From NCBI GenBank assembly GCA_041300865.1, contig JBFYTF010000545.1, forward strand, positions 1-7,656: a DNA stretch of 7,656 nt. Reading direction: 5' to 3'. Below are positions 1 to 6,981 of the stretch, in pieces (the stretch's first letter is position 1; the number at the start of each line of letters is the position of its first letter). The DNA comes from JAAYZQ01 sp041300865. GTDB taxonomy: Bacteria > Chloroflexota > Anaerolineae > JAAYZQ01. The position numbers and the translations under genes are program-made. Below the pieces are notes generated by a model, which searched no databases, was not told where the DNA came from, and saw only the letters and a program-made list of their open reading frames with translations.

Positions 1-160
1 CGTTGAGCCAGTTCTCATAGAAGCTAAAGACGCAGGCCCTTCCCCCGGGCTGGGGTGCGACCAATGGCGCAAAAGCCGCGGCCTCTGGCGCGTCGTACAC
101 CCCTACCACCGGAACGCCAGGGCCAAGGGCCGCCAGCAGACGGCTGGGATCAGGCATCAT
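1..160 (-). CDS. N-terminal part of a DUF169-like protein, cut by the window edge
   Basis: Only the first 53 codons are inside the window; the gene continues past base 1. The start is the first of two adjacent ATGs (158-160, then 155-157). It has an excellent ribosome binding site, CAGGAGGT at 166-173, five bases away, and a consensus promoter upstream. The visible protein begins MMPDPSRLLAALGPGVPVVG and includes GGRACVFSFYENWLN at residues 39-53. No signal peptide or membrane segment is seen. The RACVFxFYxxWL stretch resembles, from memory, the N-terminal part of DUF169 proteins, a cytoplasmic family of unknown biochemical role. Without the C-terminal half, where the conserved cysteine and glycine motifs would lie, this family call is an inference. 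That it is a real gene is much better supported than its family. It appears to be its own transcription unit, separate from the mannosidase that ends 112 bases upstream. Confidence 0.62.
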   Translation of the reverse strand, partial: MMPDPSRLLAALGPGVPVVGVYDAPEAAAFAPLVAPQPGGRACVFSFYENWLN

Positions 161-190
161 CGCTCACCTCCTGTCAGCTCGATGCCGGCC

Positions 191-219
191 ATTATAGCAC
201 CGCCGCTCCCTATTGCCAA
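191..219 (-). promoter_or_regulatory. Sigma70-type promoter of the DUF169-like gene
   Basis: On the minus strand, TTGGCA (214-219) is separated by exactly 17 bases from a perfect TATAAT (191-196). Only one base of the -35 box departs from consensus. Transcription would start near base 184, giving a short leader of about 24 bases that contains the CAGGAGGT ribosome binding site. It lies in the gap after the mannosidase stop codon, so the two genes are probably not obligately co-transcribed. Confidence 0.8.
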
Positions 220-272
220 CTTGCCCCGGGGCGCGCAAAGGGCTCAAAACTGGTATTGATCGTCGCCCTGAT

Positions 273-2735
273 TCAGGGGGAATAGGTGTTGTAGACAGAG
301 CGTACTTTGAGCGCTGCCTGCGCCCTGGCCAGATCCCATCCGGCCGGCAAGGGAGCCGTGACACTGACGGGCTTCTGGGCCGGCAGATCGAAATAGTTGT
401 CGCTAAAGATCACGTCGGCGCCGGTCAGGCTGCATTCCACCAGGCGGGCCAGCGACTGCGCCGACAGCGCGACGGCAAGCAGGCCCTCCTTGAGCGTCAT
501 ATTGGCCTTGATCCGCGGCTCGACCAGCGACAGGTGTTTGGTGGGAACAAAGAAAGCGGTTTGCCACGCCAGCCGCCTGTCTCCTTGCCATAGCTCGGCC
601 ACAAACACCAATTCCCGGCACGTATCATCATCCACAAATCCGGAAAAATCGAGCTTGTCGATAGCCGTCACGCCCAGTGGTTTCACGCGCGCGGCCTTCT
701 CACCCGAGGCCAGCTGCTTACCGTCGAGGGTCGTCAGGGCCCAATGCACTGAACCCTGCCATTCTTCGATCAGGTCGCTGCTGACATAGATCGACTGCCA
801 CGGAGGGTCATCTTCAATCGAAAGCAACAAGGGCGCAAAGAAGCGGCGGGCGGCATAATGCAAGGCTTTCCAGCGGCCAAAATAGTCGAGGCTGGACCAC
901 GACGCGACCGGCCAGCAGTCGTTCAGCTGCCAGTACAGCGTGCCCGAAACGCGCCGGGTATGCCTGCGCCAGTGCTCCACCCCATAGCGAATGCCTTCGG
1001 CCTGCAACACCATGCCAACGTACACCAGCGACTCGAAATCCTTGGGCAGGCGGAAGGTGTCGAGCATCTGGCCAACCATCAGCGAGTTGCCGCTGGCGTT
1101 CTTCTGGTGTTGCTCCATGATGTAGGAGGTCATGTTCCAGTCGGCTTCCGCCGCAAAAGTGCGGATGGTGTCCAAAGGCGGCAAGGCTTGGAAGCCAAAC
1201 TCGCTCATGAAGCGCGGGTACTGGCCGCGGTACGCCGTGAACGGTCTGCGCCCATGCCACACGTCCCAGTAGTGAGCGTCCCCCCGGCGCTGGCCGTTTG
1301 GATCCTCGAAGGGAAGGCCCGACGACGGGGAGCTGGGCCAATAAGCATGGTCGGGGTCTTCGGCCGCACACCACTCTGGCAGCGTCTGGTGAAAGAAGCG
1401 ATTGTACGCTGCCTTGAGAGCCTGTAGTTCAGGCTTGTCCCATTTCCTATCGACCCACTCCATCTCCATTTCATTGTTGCCGCACCACAGGGCCAGGCTG
1501 GCCCTGTGCCGCAGGCGTCGTACGTTTTCGACCACCTCGACGCGAACGTTCTCGAGAAAGTCAGGCTCGTCGAGCGGGTAAACGCTGCACGAGAAGACAA
1601 AATCCTGCCAAACCAGGATGCCATAGCGGTCGCAGAGATCGTAGAAGCGCTCATCCTCGTAAAAGCCGCCGCCCCACACTCGCAGCATGTTCTGGTGCGT
1701 CTGGGCTGCAGAGCGGATCAGACCCTCCAGGGCACCGTCGGTCAGGCGCGTGGGGAAGGAATCAGCCGGAATCCAGTTGGCGCCTTTGGCAAAGAGCGGC
1801 CGGCCGTTGATCACAAAAGCGAAGGATCGTCCCCATTCGTCGGGCTCCTGTCGCAACTCGATCGTGCGCAGACCCAGCTGATAGGTCTTTTCATCCAAGG
1901 TCGCCCCGGACCGCTTTACCTGCACCTGGACACCGTAGAGCGGTTGATCCCCCCAACCATTCGGCCACCAGAGCTGCGGATTTTTGATTTCCAGCGCGAG
2001 GCTGTTGCCGGTTGCCGATGCCAGGCCAGCGTTGACTGTGTGGGCCGTGCCGTCGGGCGCGGTCACGTGCAGACGGGCCGAAAGCCCCGGGCTCCAGTTC
2101 TGGACCGTCAGGCGCGCCTCCAGCCTGACGACGCCATTGACATGACCCTGCCGCAAGTGGACGTCCGAAAGGCGGGCGGAATCAAAAGCCTCCAGACGGA
2201 TGTCCTTCCAGATACCAACCGGCGGGAGCTGCGGCCCCCAGTCCCAGCCGAATTGGCAGGGTGCCTTTCGAACGTGCGGGCCGCCAGGGATGGCCTGTGG
2301 GACACCCGGCAGGCCGCGGACAGCCTGTTTCTGAGCTACGTGTCTCACGACGGATTCCAGGGTGATCCGCAGCGCGTTCCCTTCCGCGTTGAGCAGGGGC
2401 TTGGCATCCCAGCGGAATTGACGGAACATGTTTGCCGTGTGGCCCAGTTCGCGGCCATTCAGGCTGACGGTCGCCAGGGTATCCAGCCCGTCGCAAACCA
2501 GCCAGATGTGCGGCTGGGACAGGAGCTCAGGCTCGACGGCAAACTGATGTCGATATTCCCAATCCGCTTCGGCCACCCACTGCACGCGGCGCTCATTGTC
2601 GCCCACAAATGGGTCAGGGATGCGGCCCAGGGCCAGCAAATCCGTATGTGCTCCGCCGGGGACGGTGGCGGGCAGCCACTCTTGTGTGCCGGCCTGGCGA
2701 AAGTGCCAGGCGCCCGTCAGGGATTGGATGCGCAT
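273..2735 (-). CDS. Beta-mannosidase, glycoside hydrolase family 2
   Basis: An 820-residue GH2 enzyme predicted to release terminal beta-D-mannose from manno-oligosaccharides by a retaining mechanism. Length is typical of bacterial beta-mannosidases and no signal peptide is visible, so it should act in the cytoplasm on imported sugars. In order it shows: an N-terminal jelly-roll (LTGAWHFRQAG onward); the beta-mannosidase-type FGWDWGP at 162-168; an immunoglobulin-like domain; then the TIM barrel with LRVWGGGFYEDE near 351-362, the acid/base Glu422 in WCGNNE, the nucleophile Glu512 in FMSEFGFQ, and YWQLND near 601-606; and C-terminal beta domains. The frame is open up to base 2936, but the ATG at 2735 is preferred. 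It gives the usual family N-terminus and has GGAAAAGAG at 2739-2747 upstream, while the sequence before it is a decayed remnant of another gene. An ATG at 2768 is an alternative with no clear ribosome binding site. No transporter or regulator is adjacent, so the exact substrate is open. Confidence 0.96.
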   Translation of the reverse strand: MRIQSLTGAWHFRQAGTQEWLPATVPGGAHTDLLALGRIPDPFVGDNERRVQWVAEADWEYRHQFAVEPELLSQPHIWLVCDGLDTLATVSLNGRELGHTANMFRQFRWDAKPLLNAEGNALRITLESVVRHVAQKQAVRGLPGVPQAIPGGPHVRKAPCQFGWDWGPQLPPVGIWKDIRLEAFDSARLSDVHLRQGHVNGVVRLEARLTVQNWSPGLSARLHVTAPDGTAHTVNAGLASATGNSLALEIKNPQLWWPNGWGDQPLYGVQVQVKRSGATLDEKTYQLGLRTIELRQEPDEWGRSFAFVINGRPLFAKGANWIPADSFPTRLTDGALEGLIRSAAQTHQNMLRVWGGGFYEDERFYDLCDRYGILVWQDFVFSCSVYPLDEPDFLENVRVEVVENVRRLRHRASLALWCGNNEMEMEWVDRKWDKPELQALKAAYNRFFHQTLPEWCAAEDPDHAYWPSSPSSGLPFEDPNGQRRGDAHYWDVWHGRRPFTAYRGQYPRFMSEFGFQALPPLDTIRTFAAEADWNMTSYIMEQHQKNASGNSLMVGQMLDTFRLPKDFESLVYVGMVLQAEGIRYGVEHWRRHTRRVSGTLYWQLNDCWPVASWSSLDYFGRWKALHYAARRFFAPLLLSIEDDPPWQSIYVSSDLIEEWQGSVHWALTTLDGKQLASGEKAARVKPLGVTAIDKLDFSGFVDDDTCRELVFVAELWQGDRRLAWQTAFFVPTKHLSLVEPRIKANMTLKEGLLAVALSAQSLARLVECSLTGADVIFSDNYFDLPAQKPVSVTAPLPAGWDLARAQAALKVRSVYNTYSP

Positions 2736-2768
2736 CAGCTCTTTTCCAAAATCAGCGGCGTCGACCAT

Positions 2769-2880
2769 CAAGAGACGAACGTCGGCCGGCGACCGTACTC
2801 GGCCGCACGTGCCGCGCGCGCTTGCCAGGAATCGGCAGTGGCCCCTCCGGGTGTGGCATTCGCCTCGTTCTGCCGTAGTG
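2769..2880 (-). pseudogene. Decayed C-terminal fragment of a DUF1801 gene
   Basis: This stretch matches the 3' part of the intact DUF1801 gene at 5341-5754. Aligned without gaps at a constant offset of 2640 bases, 2791-2860 and 5431-5500 agree at 54 of 70 positions by hand count. In one frame it encodes MPHPEG followed by GKRARHVR (2803-2826), against LPDPEG and GKRARHVR in the intact protein. After that, about four extra bases shift the frame, and the match resumes as SPADVRLL in the frame leading into the mannosidase, against STPADVER in the intact gene. The N-terminal two thirds are missing. It is a non-functional relic by inference. It also explains why the mannosidase reading frame stays open well upstream of its likely start. 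Confidence 0.6.
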
Positions 2881-2899
2881 AGGGGCAGCAAGTACCCTG

Positions 2900-2913
2900 T
2901 CTGACGCGTCAGA
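2900..2913. promoter_or_regulatory. Perfect 14-bp palindrome, possible operator
   Basis: TCTGACGCGTCAGA is a perfect inverted repeat. It extends with one extra A to CTGT...ACAG (2897-2917). It lies in the gap between the M28-type gene and the mannosidase, about 165 bases upstream of the mannosidase start. Dimeric repressors bind sites of this shape, but no recognisable promoter was found next to it and the centre is GC rather than the CG typical of LacI-family operators. Its regulatory role is a guess; the symmetry is seen directly. Confidence 0.3.
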
Positions 2914-2992
2914 ACAGCCGCAGCGCCCGAGCACAACGGCCCAACCCTCTCCGCTCAAGGCGGCCGGGACCCTATGTCCTCCCGCAGCCGGG

Positions 2993-4990
2993 TTACCGGG
3001 CTTGCTTTTGCGGCCAATGGGCAGCGCTGAGCGTCGCCAGTGGCACGAGCAGGAGGGCCGTGAAGATCACGGTCCAGACGTTCAGGTTGAACCGCAGCAG
3101 CGGATCGGCCAGGCGGCCCAGGCGCCCGATAAAGTCGATGTACATCGCCGACAGGGGAGCCAGCTCTTTGACCGCCACCCGCTCCAGCGTGTCATCGTCG
3201 TCAAACAACCACACCGGGCCGCTGATCAGGCTCGAGACGGGATAGCCCTCGTGGGCAAACATGCCGGCATCGGTCGGAACGCCGAGGGGCGTACCCGTGG
3301 GGAAGAGGAGCGTGCGGTACGACCCGTGGCTGGCGACCGATCCGGCGAGGGCCGACACCATCACCGGGTTCTCGTAGACAAAGTTGCCGCGCGGCTCGAC
3401 CAGCCCGGCCGCCGCGTTGGGTGGGTTGTAGTCATCGGCGATGTGCTCGATGGCGACGTCGACCACCAGCTTGGACATGACATCGTCGGCGTGCGCCTCC
3501 ATGAAGGCGGTGTTGGCCCGCGCGCCGATCATGTGCGAGCCCCCGAAGTAAAAGAGCATCGTGTGCTCCCGCTCGTTTGCACCCAACTCCGCATAGTAGC
3601 GGGCCAAACCTAGCACCATGCCGACGCCCGCCGAGTCCTCGATGCCGGATCTCCAGGGAGCGTCGTAGTGGGTATGGACCATGACGACGTCGTCGCGCTG
3701 GCCGGGAAGCACGCCGTAGACTGTCCAGGCCGTGCCGCCGCCTGCTGAAACGTCCGCGTCGAGCACCAGCCGCGCGCGAGTGTTTCCGACCTGGATCTCG
3801 TCGATCAGCCGCTGGCCGTCCTCATCGCGGACGTACAGCCCCGGCACCGGTCGGATCTCGCCGTCGTAGGGTGCGTAGTAGCTAAAGACTCCGAGCTCCG
3901 GGTACTCGTGCAGGATGCCTACCAGCCCGGCGGCGCCGTGCTCTTCGGCCAGATCGTACGCCTCGAGCACCGGCCAGCCGATCGGGTAGGGATGCGACCA
4001 ACCTGCCGCCGTGTCGTCCGGGTCGTAGGCCAGGAAGGTGAAGAGCTTCATCTGGTCCCAGCTGATGTTGGTCGCGGGGAGGTCGACGAGCACGAGCTTG
4101 CCGCCTACGTCGGCTGCAGCCATGTTCTCCTCGGTCGGCTCGCCGACGTAGACCAGCTCAGCCTCGACCCCCTCGGGGCTGGTGGGGCCGCTGTACGGAT
4201 AGAAGAAGGTCTCAGGCTGCCAGGCTTCGCCGGCCGGATCCACGGTCAGGCTCCAGGCGTTCTCCTGCCACAGGTCGAAGGTGTACGGCTCGACGTTCAC
4301 ATCCTCGAAGCCGAACGCCTCCAGCCGGCTGACGATGTAATCTCGGGTCTGCTCGGTGGCGGGCCAACCGGGGCGGCGGATGCCCAGATTGTAGACGTCG
4401 CCGGTGTAGCCAAAGACTTCGTCCTGGCTGGGGGTTCCCGGAGCACCGGCGGGCAGGGCCGTTCTCCCGACGTTGGTGCCAGCGATCAGCAGGGCAGGGA
4501 CGAGCAGAGCCAGACCCAGGAACGCGGCAGTGCCTGCGACAAAGGCGGTCCTGCTGGGGCGCGCGGGCCGGCTGAGGCCCGGCCGCCGGCCCGCGATCCA
4601 GAGGACGAGCCCACCGATGAGAAAGACCAGAGCCCCCAGGAGATAACCTTTGCCGCCGGCGAGGGTGGCCGGGAGGGCGAACAGGCGCACCAGCACATGG
4701 ACCTGGACCAGTGCTGACAACAGCGCCTGCAGGCCGAACCAGATGCCGACGCTCACCGCCAGGCGGCCGGCGATGGCGGCCCAGCTCGATTCGTTGTGAT
4801 AGAGGAACCAGGCCAGGATAAGCAGGATCAGCGGCGGGAAGGCGGCGTACCAGGCGGTGATGATGGCCAACGGCACGCTCGACTTGTCGAGGAGAAGGGC
4901 GAATGCAAATGGCAATGCAGAGAACAGGATGCTAAGGACAAGAAAGAGCAGGACCTGCCAAACCCATGAACGGGACCGCTTTGCGCTCAT
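2993..4990 (-). CDS. Membrane-anchored M28-type (PA-domain) protein with atypical active site
   Basis: A 665-residue protein. The ATG at 4990 has an ideal ribosome binding site, AAAGGAGG at 4997-5004. The N-terminal third has about five hydrophobic segments (roughly 10-34, 39-64, 71-104, 116-134 and 149-171), and one more lies near the C-terminus (635-657), so the soluble part between should face outside the cell. Residues 275-400 look like a protease-associated (PA) domain. From about 430 there is an M28 aminopeptidase fold: HTHYDAPW with His441 and Asp443, then GIEDSAGVG with Asp452. Where active M28 enzymes carry a Glu-Glu or His-Glu pair, this protein reads YFGGSHMIGARA (481-492). The usual late histidine before the DTL motif is replaced in WLFDDDDTLERV (594-605). 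By family it would trim peptides, but the missing catalytic Glu and metal ligands argue for altered or absent peptidase activity. It has its own promoter and long leader. Confidence 0.88.
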   Translation of the reverse strand: MSAKRSRSWVWQVLLFLVLSILFSALPFAFALLLDKSSVPLAIITAWYAAFPPLILLILAWFLYHNESSWAAIAGRLAVSVGIWFGLQALLSALVQVHVLVRLFALPATLAGGKGYLLGALVFLIGGLVLWIAGRRPGLSRPARPSRTAFVAGTAAFLGLALLVPALLIAGTNVGRTALPAGAPGTPSQDEVFGYTGDVYNLGIRRPGWPATEQTRDYIVSRLEAFGFEDVNVEPYTFDLWQENAWSLTVDPAGEAWQPETFFYPYSGPTSPEGVEAELVYVGEPTEENMAAADVGGKLVLVDLPATNISWDQMKLFTFLAYDPDDTAAGWSHPYPIGWPVLEAYDLAEEHGAAGLVGILHEYPELGVFSYYAPYDGEIRPVPGLYVRDEDGQRLIDEIQVGNTRARLVLDADVSAGGGTAWTVYGVLPGQRDDVVMVHTHYDAPWRSGIEDSAGVGMVLGLARYYAELGANEREHTMLFYFGGSHMIGARANTAFMEAHADDVMSKLVVDVAIEHIADDYNPPNAAAGLVEPRGNFVYENPVMVSALAGSVASHGSYRTLLFPTGTPLGVPTDAGMFAHEGYPVSSLISGPVWLFDDDDTLERVAVKELAPLSAMYIDFIGRLGRLADPLLRFNLNVWTVIFTALLLVPLATLSAAHWPQKQAR

Positions 4991-5028
4991 CGCAAACCTC
5001 CTTTGTGAGAGGGCGAGTGGGCGGTCAT
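4987..5028 (-). CDS. Possible 13-codon leader peptide overlapping the M28-type start
   Basis: A short frame encodes MTAHSPSHKGGLR and ends in a TGA that overlaps the ATG of the M28-type gene (bases CGATGA). A run of eight Gs just upstream (5030-5037) could serve as a crude ribosome binding site. The frame spans the strong AAAGGAGG site of the downstream gene. Translational coupling is conceivable, but so short a frame can arise by chance and the downstream gene has its own good signal. Confidence 0.15.
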   Translation of the reverse strand: MTAHSPSHKGGLR

Positions 5029-5247
5029 GCCCCCCCCACCGTTTACACGAAAAGAACCGCCTGCCTTTGACGGCCCCTTGCCGTCGAGGGTGTGACCGGA
5101 CACAGATAGTGGCCCAACTCGTTAGTAGGTCGGAGCTTCACGGGACAAGCCCCCCCCCGAGGTCAGCGCATATCGCCAGACCAAGGCGGCCCGCTCCCTG
5201 CACCGCGCCAGGTTGCCTCGAAACCGCGAGGCTGCTGTTTTGTGAAC
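4991..5247 (-). other. Long untranslated leader of the M28-type gene
   Basis: From the predicted transcription start near 5247 to the ATG at 4990 there are about 257 bases without a convincing gene. The transcript would contain a GCCTCG...CGAGGC hairpin near its 5' end (5215-5232), runs of nine Gs (5150-5158) and eight Gs (5030-5037), and a GACGGC...GCCGTC hairpin (5069-5085). No known riboswitch class could be recognised by eye. It may be a regulatory leader or merely a long intergenic spacer. Confidence 0.4.
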
Positions 5248-5253
5248 GAGGTC

Positions 5254-5282
5254 ATAATACCATCACTCGGAGAAAACTGCAA
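5254..5282 (-). promoter_or_regulatory. Sigma70-type promoter upstream of the M28-type gene
   Basis: TTGCAG (5277-5282) and TATTAT (5254-5259) on the minus strand are spaced by exactly 17 bases. The promoter sits just after the intrinsic terminator of the preceding gene pair, the expected place for a new transcription unit. Start of transcription is predicted near 5247. Confidence 0.72.
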
Positions 5283-5301
5283 GATGCCGCATACCCGCAT
5301 G

Positions 5302-5339
5302 AAAAACGCTGGCGCGGCGACCGCGTGAAGCATCCAGCG
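5302..5339 (-). terminator. Intrinsic terminator after the DUF1801 gene
   Basis: In the transcript, CGCTGG (5334-5339) pairs with CCAGCG (5307-5312). The loop holds a nested CGCGG/CCGCG hairpin (5313-5325), and five Us (5302-5306) follow the stem directly. It begins only two bases after the DUF1801 stop codon and precedes the next promoter by 19 bases. Structure and location both fit a Rho-independent terminator. Confidence 0.78.
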
Positions 5340-5340
5340 C

Positions 5341-5754
5341 CTATGGCTCCTCCTTCGGCCGCCAGTTTTGTTCGTCACCGGCCGCCGCCGCCGCAAGCAG
5401 GGCCCTCAGCGCCGGCCTCTCCACGTCAGCGGGCGTGCTCAGCCGCACGTGCCGCGCCCGCTTGCCTGTGCCGCGCAGCAGCCCCTCCGGGTCTGGCAGT
5501 TCCGCGCCGCGGGCAAAGCCCAGGTTCACCCCGGCTTTCAGAGGCATGATGACGCAGATCGTGTCTTTGTAGGTCGCTGCCCAGCCGTAGCCGAACAGCT
5601 TGCCCGGCACGTCGACCTGCTCCAGGACGCCGGGCATTATGTCTAGCACCAGGGCTCGCGCCCGTCGGGTCAATGCCTGGATCTCGGCACTATACGGCGC
5701 CAAGAACGCCTCGACCGGGTCATTGACCGTCGCTGCTTCGTCCGATCGACCCAT
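5341..5754 (-). CDS. DUF1801 (YdhG-like) family protein
   Basis: A complete 137-residue cytoplasmic protein of the DUF1801 family, whose fold is shared with the frataxin-like YdhG/Fra proteins. The biochemical role of this branch is not established. Visible features are an N-terminal helical part (VEAFLAPYSAEIQALTRRAR), then a beta-rich core with DVPGKLFGYGWAATYKD and VIMPLKAGVNLGFARGAE, and the signature LPDPEGLLRGTGKRARHVRL near residues 87-106. The ATG at 5754 is chosen because GGGGAGA (5761-5767) lies six bases upstream; a GTG at 5760 is too close to that site. It follows the M24-type gene by 45 bases and is followed at once by a terminator, so it is probably the last gene of that transcript. 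The tail after residue 125 (GDEQNWRPKEEP) is charged and likely flexible. A decayed copy of its 3' part lies at 2769-2880. Confidence 0.9.
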   Translation of the reverse strand: MGRSDEAATVNDPVEAFLAPYSAEIQALTRRARALVLDIMPGVLEQVDVPGKLFGYGWAATYKDTICVIMPLKAGVNLGFARGAELPDPEGLLRGTGKRARHVRLSTPADVERPALRALLAAAAAGDEQNWRPKEEP

Positions 5755-5799
5755 GTTCACTCTCCCCGGACCGTTGTGGCCCGCCCCGCAAAGTTCCGA

Positions 5800-6981
5800 C
5801 TACACCCCCACTGCCCGGCGCACGATCGCGCCCTTCAGGCGCGCGACCTGCCGCCGGTCGAGGATCACCAACTCGTCGAGCGTCACCGGAGAGTGGGTCA
5901 GCGGCTCGTAGCCGTCCTCTGTGATGAGCACCGTGTCGGAGTGGCGAAAGCCGCCCACCCCCGGCACATAGATGCCCGGTTCTATGCTAACCAGCATGTT
6001 GGGTGCAAGCACCTCTTCACTGCCGGCGGCGACCCACGGCCCCTCGTGGTTGCCCAGCCCAAAGCCGTGGCCCGTGCGGTGCAGCAGGTACTCCCCCAGC
6101 CCTTCGGCGCGCAGAAATCCGTTCGCCGCCTCGTCGACATCGGCGCACGCCACACCGGGACGAAGTAAGGCGAATGCTCGCTCCCGCGCTGCCCGCATGG
6201 TGGCAAACATCTCTTTCATTTGCACCGTAGGCGGGGCCAGAAAATAGGTCCGTTCGCACTCGGCGCCGTAGCCGTTTACGCGCATGAAACTCAGCCCAAT
6301 GTGTGGCCCCTCCGTCAGGCGGTCGCCCACCGACGGCACTCCGTGCGGCATGGCGCTCGCCGGTGCCGGCCAAGTCGCTGTCAGCACGCTGGTCGTCAAA
6401 GGGTCAAAGGCCGTGTTCTTGATGATCTCCATTTGCACGGAGCGCCCCAGCGAAAAGATCTCGATCTCGGATACGCCATAGTACGACGCTCGAAGGATCT
6501 TGGCCATGCCCAGATCGGCATAGTGGGCCGCGCGGCGCAACATGTCCACCTCGGCCGGCGATTTGCAGAGGCGCAGCGTCTCGACCAGCGGCAGCGTGCG
6601 CGGGGTCCGGTCCTGTAGGGCGCCAGCGACTTCCTGTGGCAGCGTCGGCTCAACGCCCAGCGCCTGCACCCCGGCCAGCATCTCCTGCAGGCGCTCAGGC
6701 CAGCCCTCGCCGGCTGGCGAAGGATAGTCCCAGTAGTGGCGCACCTCGCCGACGTTGGGCGCCGCGGCCAGGTGTTCCTGCTCGAGCGCGGGCACGAGCA
6801 AGCTGGCCGCCCCACCGGGCCGCACCAGGACAAAGAAGGGGCGCTCCAACGGCACGTAGACGACACCGGTCAGGTAGTAGATGCTCGCCTCGGCCGAAAC
6901 GAGAAACATGTCCAGGCCGTGGGCGCGCACGGCGGCCTGGAGCTGCTCCATACGCCGGATATACTCCTCTTTCGCGATCAT
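5800..6981 (-). CDS. M24 family protein (Xaa-Pro peptidase / creatinase-like)
   Basis: A 393-residue protein with the two-domain pita-bread architecture. Residues 1-135 match the N-terminal creatinase/prolidase domain (HGLDMFLVSAEASIYYLTGV). Residues from about 145 form the M24 domain, with SPAEVDMLRRAAHYADLGM, LLRPGVACADVD, HRTGHGFGLGNHEGP (His305, His312), SIEPGIYVPG (Glu334) and GFRHSDTVLITEDGYEPLT. Classical M24 enzymes bind two metals through Asp, Asp, His, Glu and Glu. Here the first Asp seems to be Ser231, the second is Glu241 in AECERT, and the last Glu is Ser348 in RHSD. This pattern recalls creatinase-type and other atypical members, so cleavage of Xaa-Pro peptides is not assured. 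The ATG at 6981 has AAGGAGGC (6987-6994) five bases upstream and gives the family's usual N-terminus. No signal peptide is seen. It is likely co-transcribed with the DUF1801 gene. Confidence 0.92.
   Translation of the reverse strand: MIAKEEYIRRMEQLQAAVRAHGLDMFLVSAEASIYYLTGVVYVPLERPFFVLVRPGGAASLLVPALEQEHLAAAPNVGEVRHYWDYPSPAGEGWPERLQEMLAGVQALGVEPTLPQEVAGALQDRTPRTLPLVETLRLCKSPAEVDMLRRAAHYADLGMAKILRASYYGVSEIEIFSLGRSVQMEIIKNTAFDPLTTSVLTATWPAPASAMPHGVPSVGDRLTEGPHIGLSFMRVNGYGAECERTYFLAPPTVQMKEMFATMRAARERAFALLRPGVACADVDEAANGFLRAEGLGEYLLHRTGHGFGLGNHEGPWVAAGSEEVLAPNMLVSIEPGIYVPGVGGFRHSDTVLITEDGYEPLTHSPVTLDELVILDRRQVARLKGAIVRRAVGV

Noticed and set aside
221..278. Possible terminator after the mannosidase (AGGGC/GCCCT pairing)
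   Set aside because: The stem is only five pairs with a loop of over 20 bases and only three Us follow it; too weak to call.
814..1374. A 186-codon minus-strand frame inside the mannosidase gene
   Set aside because: It is an out-of-frame reading of the catalytic domain region, with no family motifs of its own.
2736..2936. N-terminal extension of the mannosidase by 67 codons
   Set aside because: The extension is made of the DUF1801 relic and low-quality sequence; the ATG at 2735 gives the family-standard N-terminus and has an upstream purine-rich site.
1506..3245. A 579-codon open frame on the plus strand
   Set aside because: It lies antisense to the mannosidase, whose catalytic motifs are all present. 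Its own translation has no recognisable domain and it is a typical stop-poor shadow in GC-rich DNA.
3908..4717. A 269-codon open frame on the plus strand
   Set aside because: It lies antisense to the M28-type gene, which has a perfect ribosome binding site and clear domains; the plus-strand product shows no family features.
5069..5085. Hairpin GACGGC/GCCGTC as a terminator
   Set aside because: No run of Us follows the stem on either strand; it lies inside the leader of the M28-type gene rather than at a gene end.
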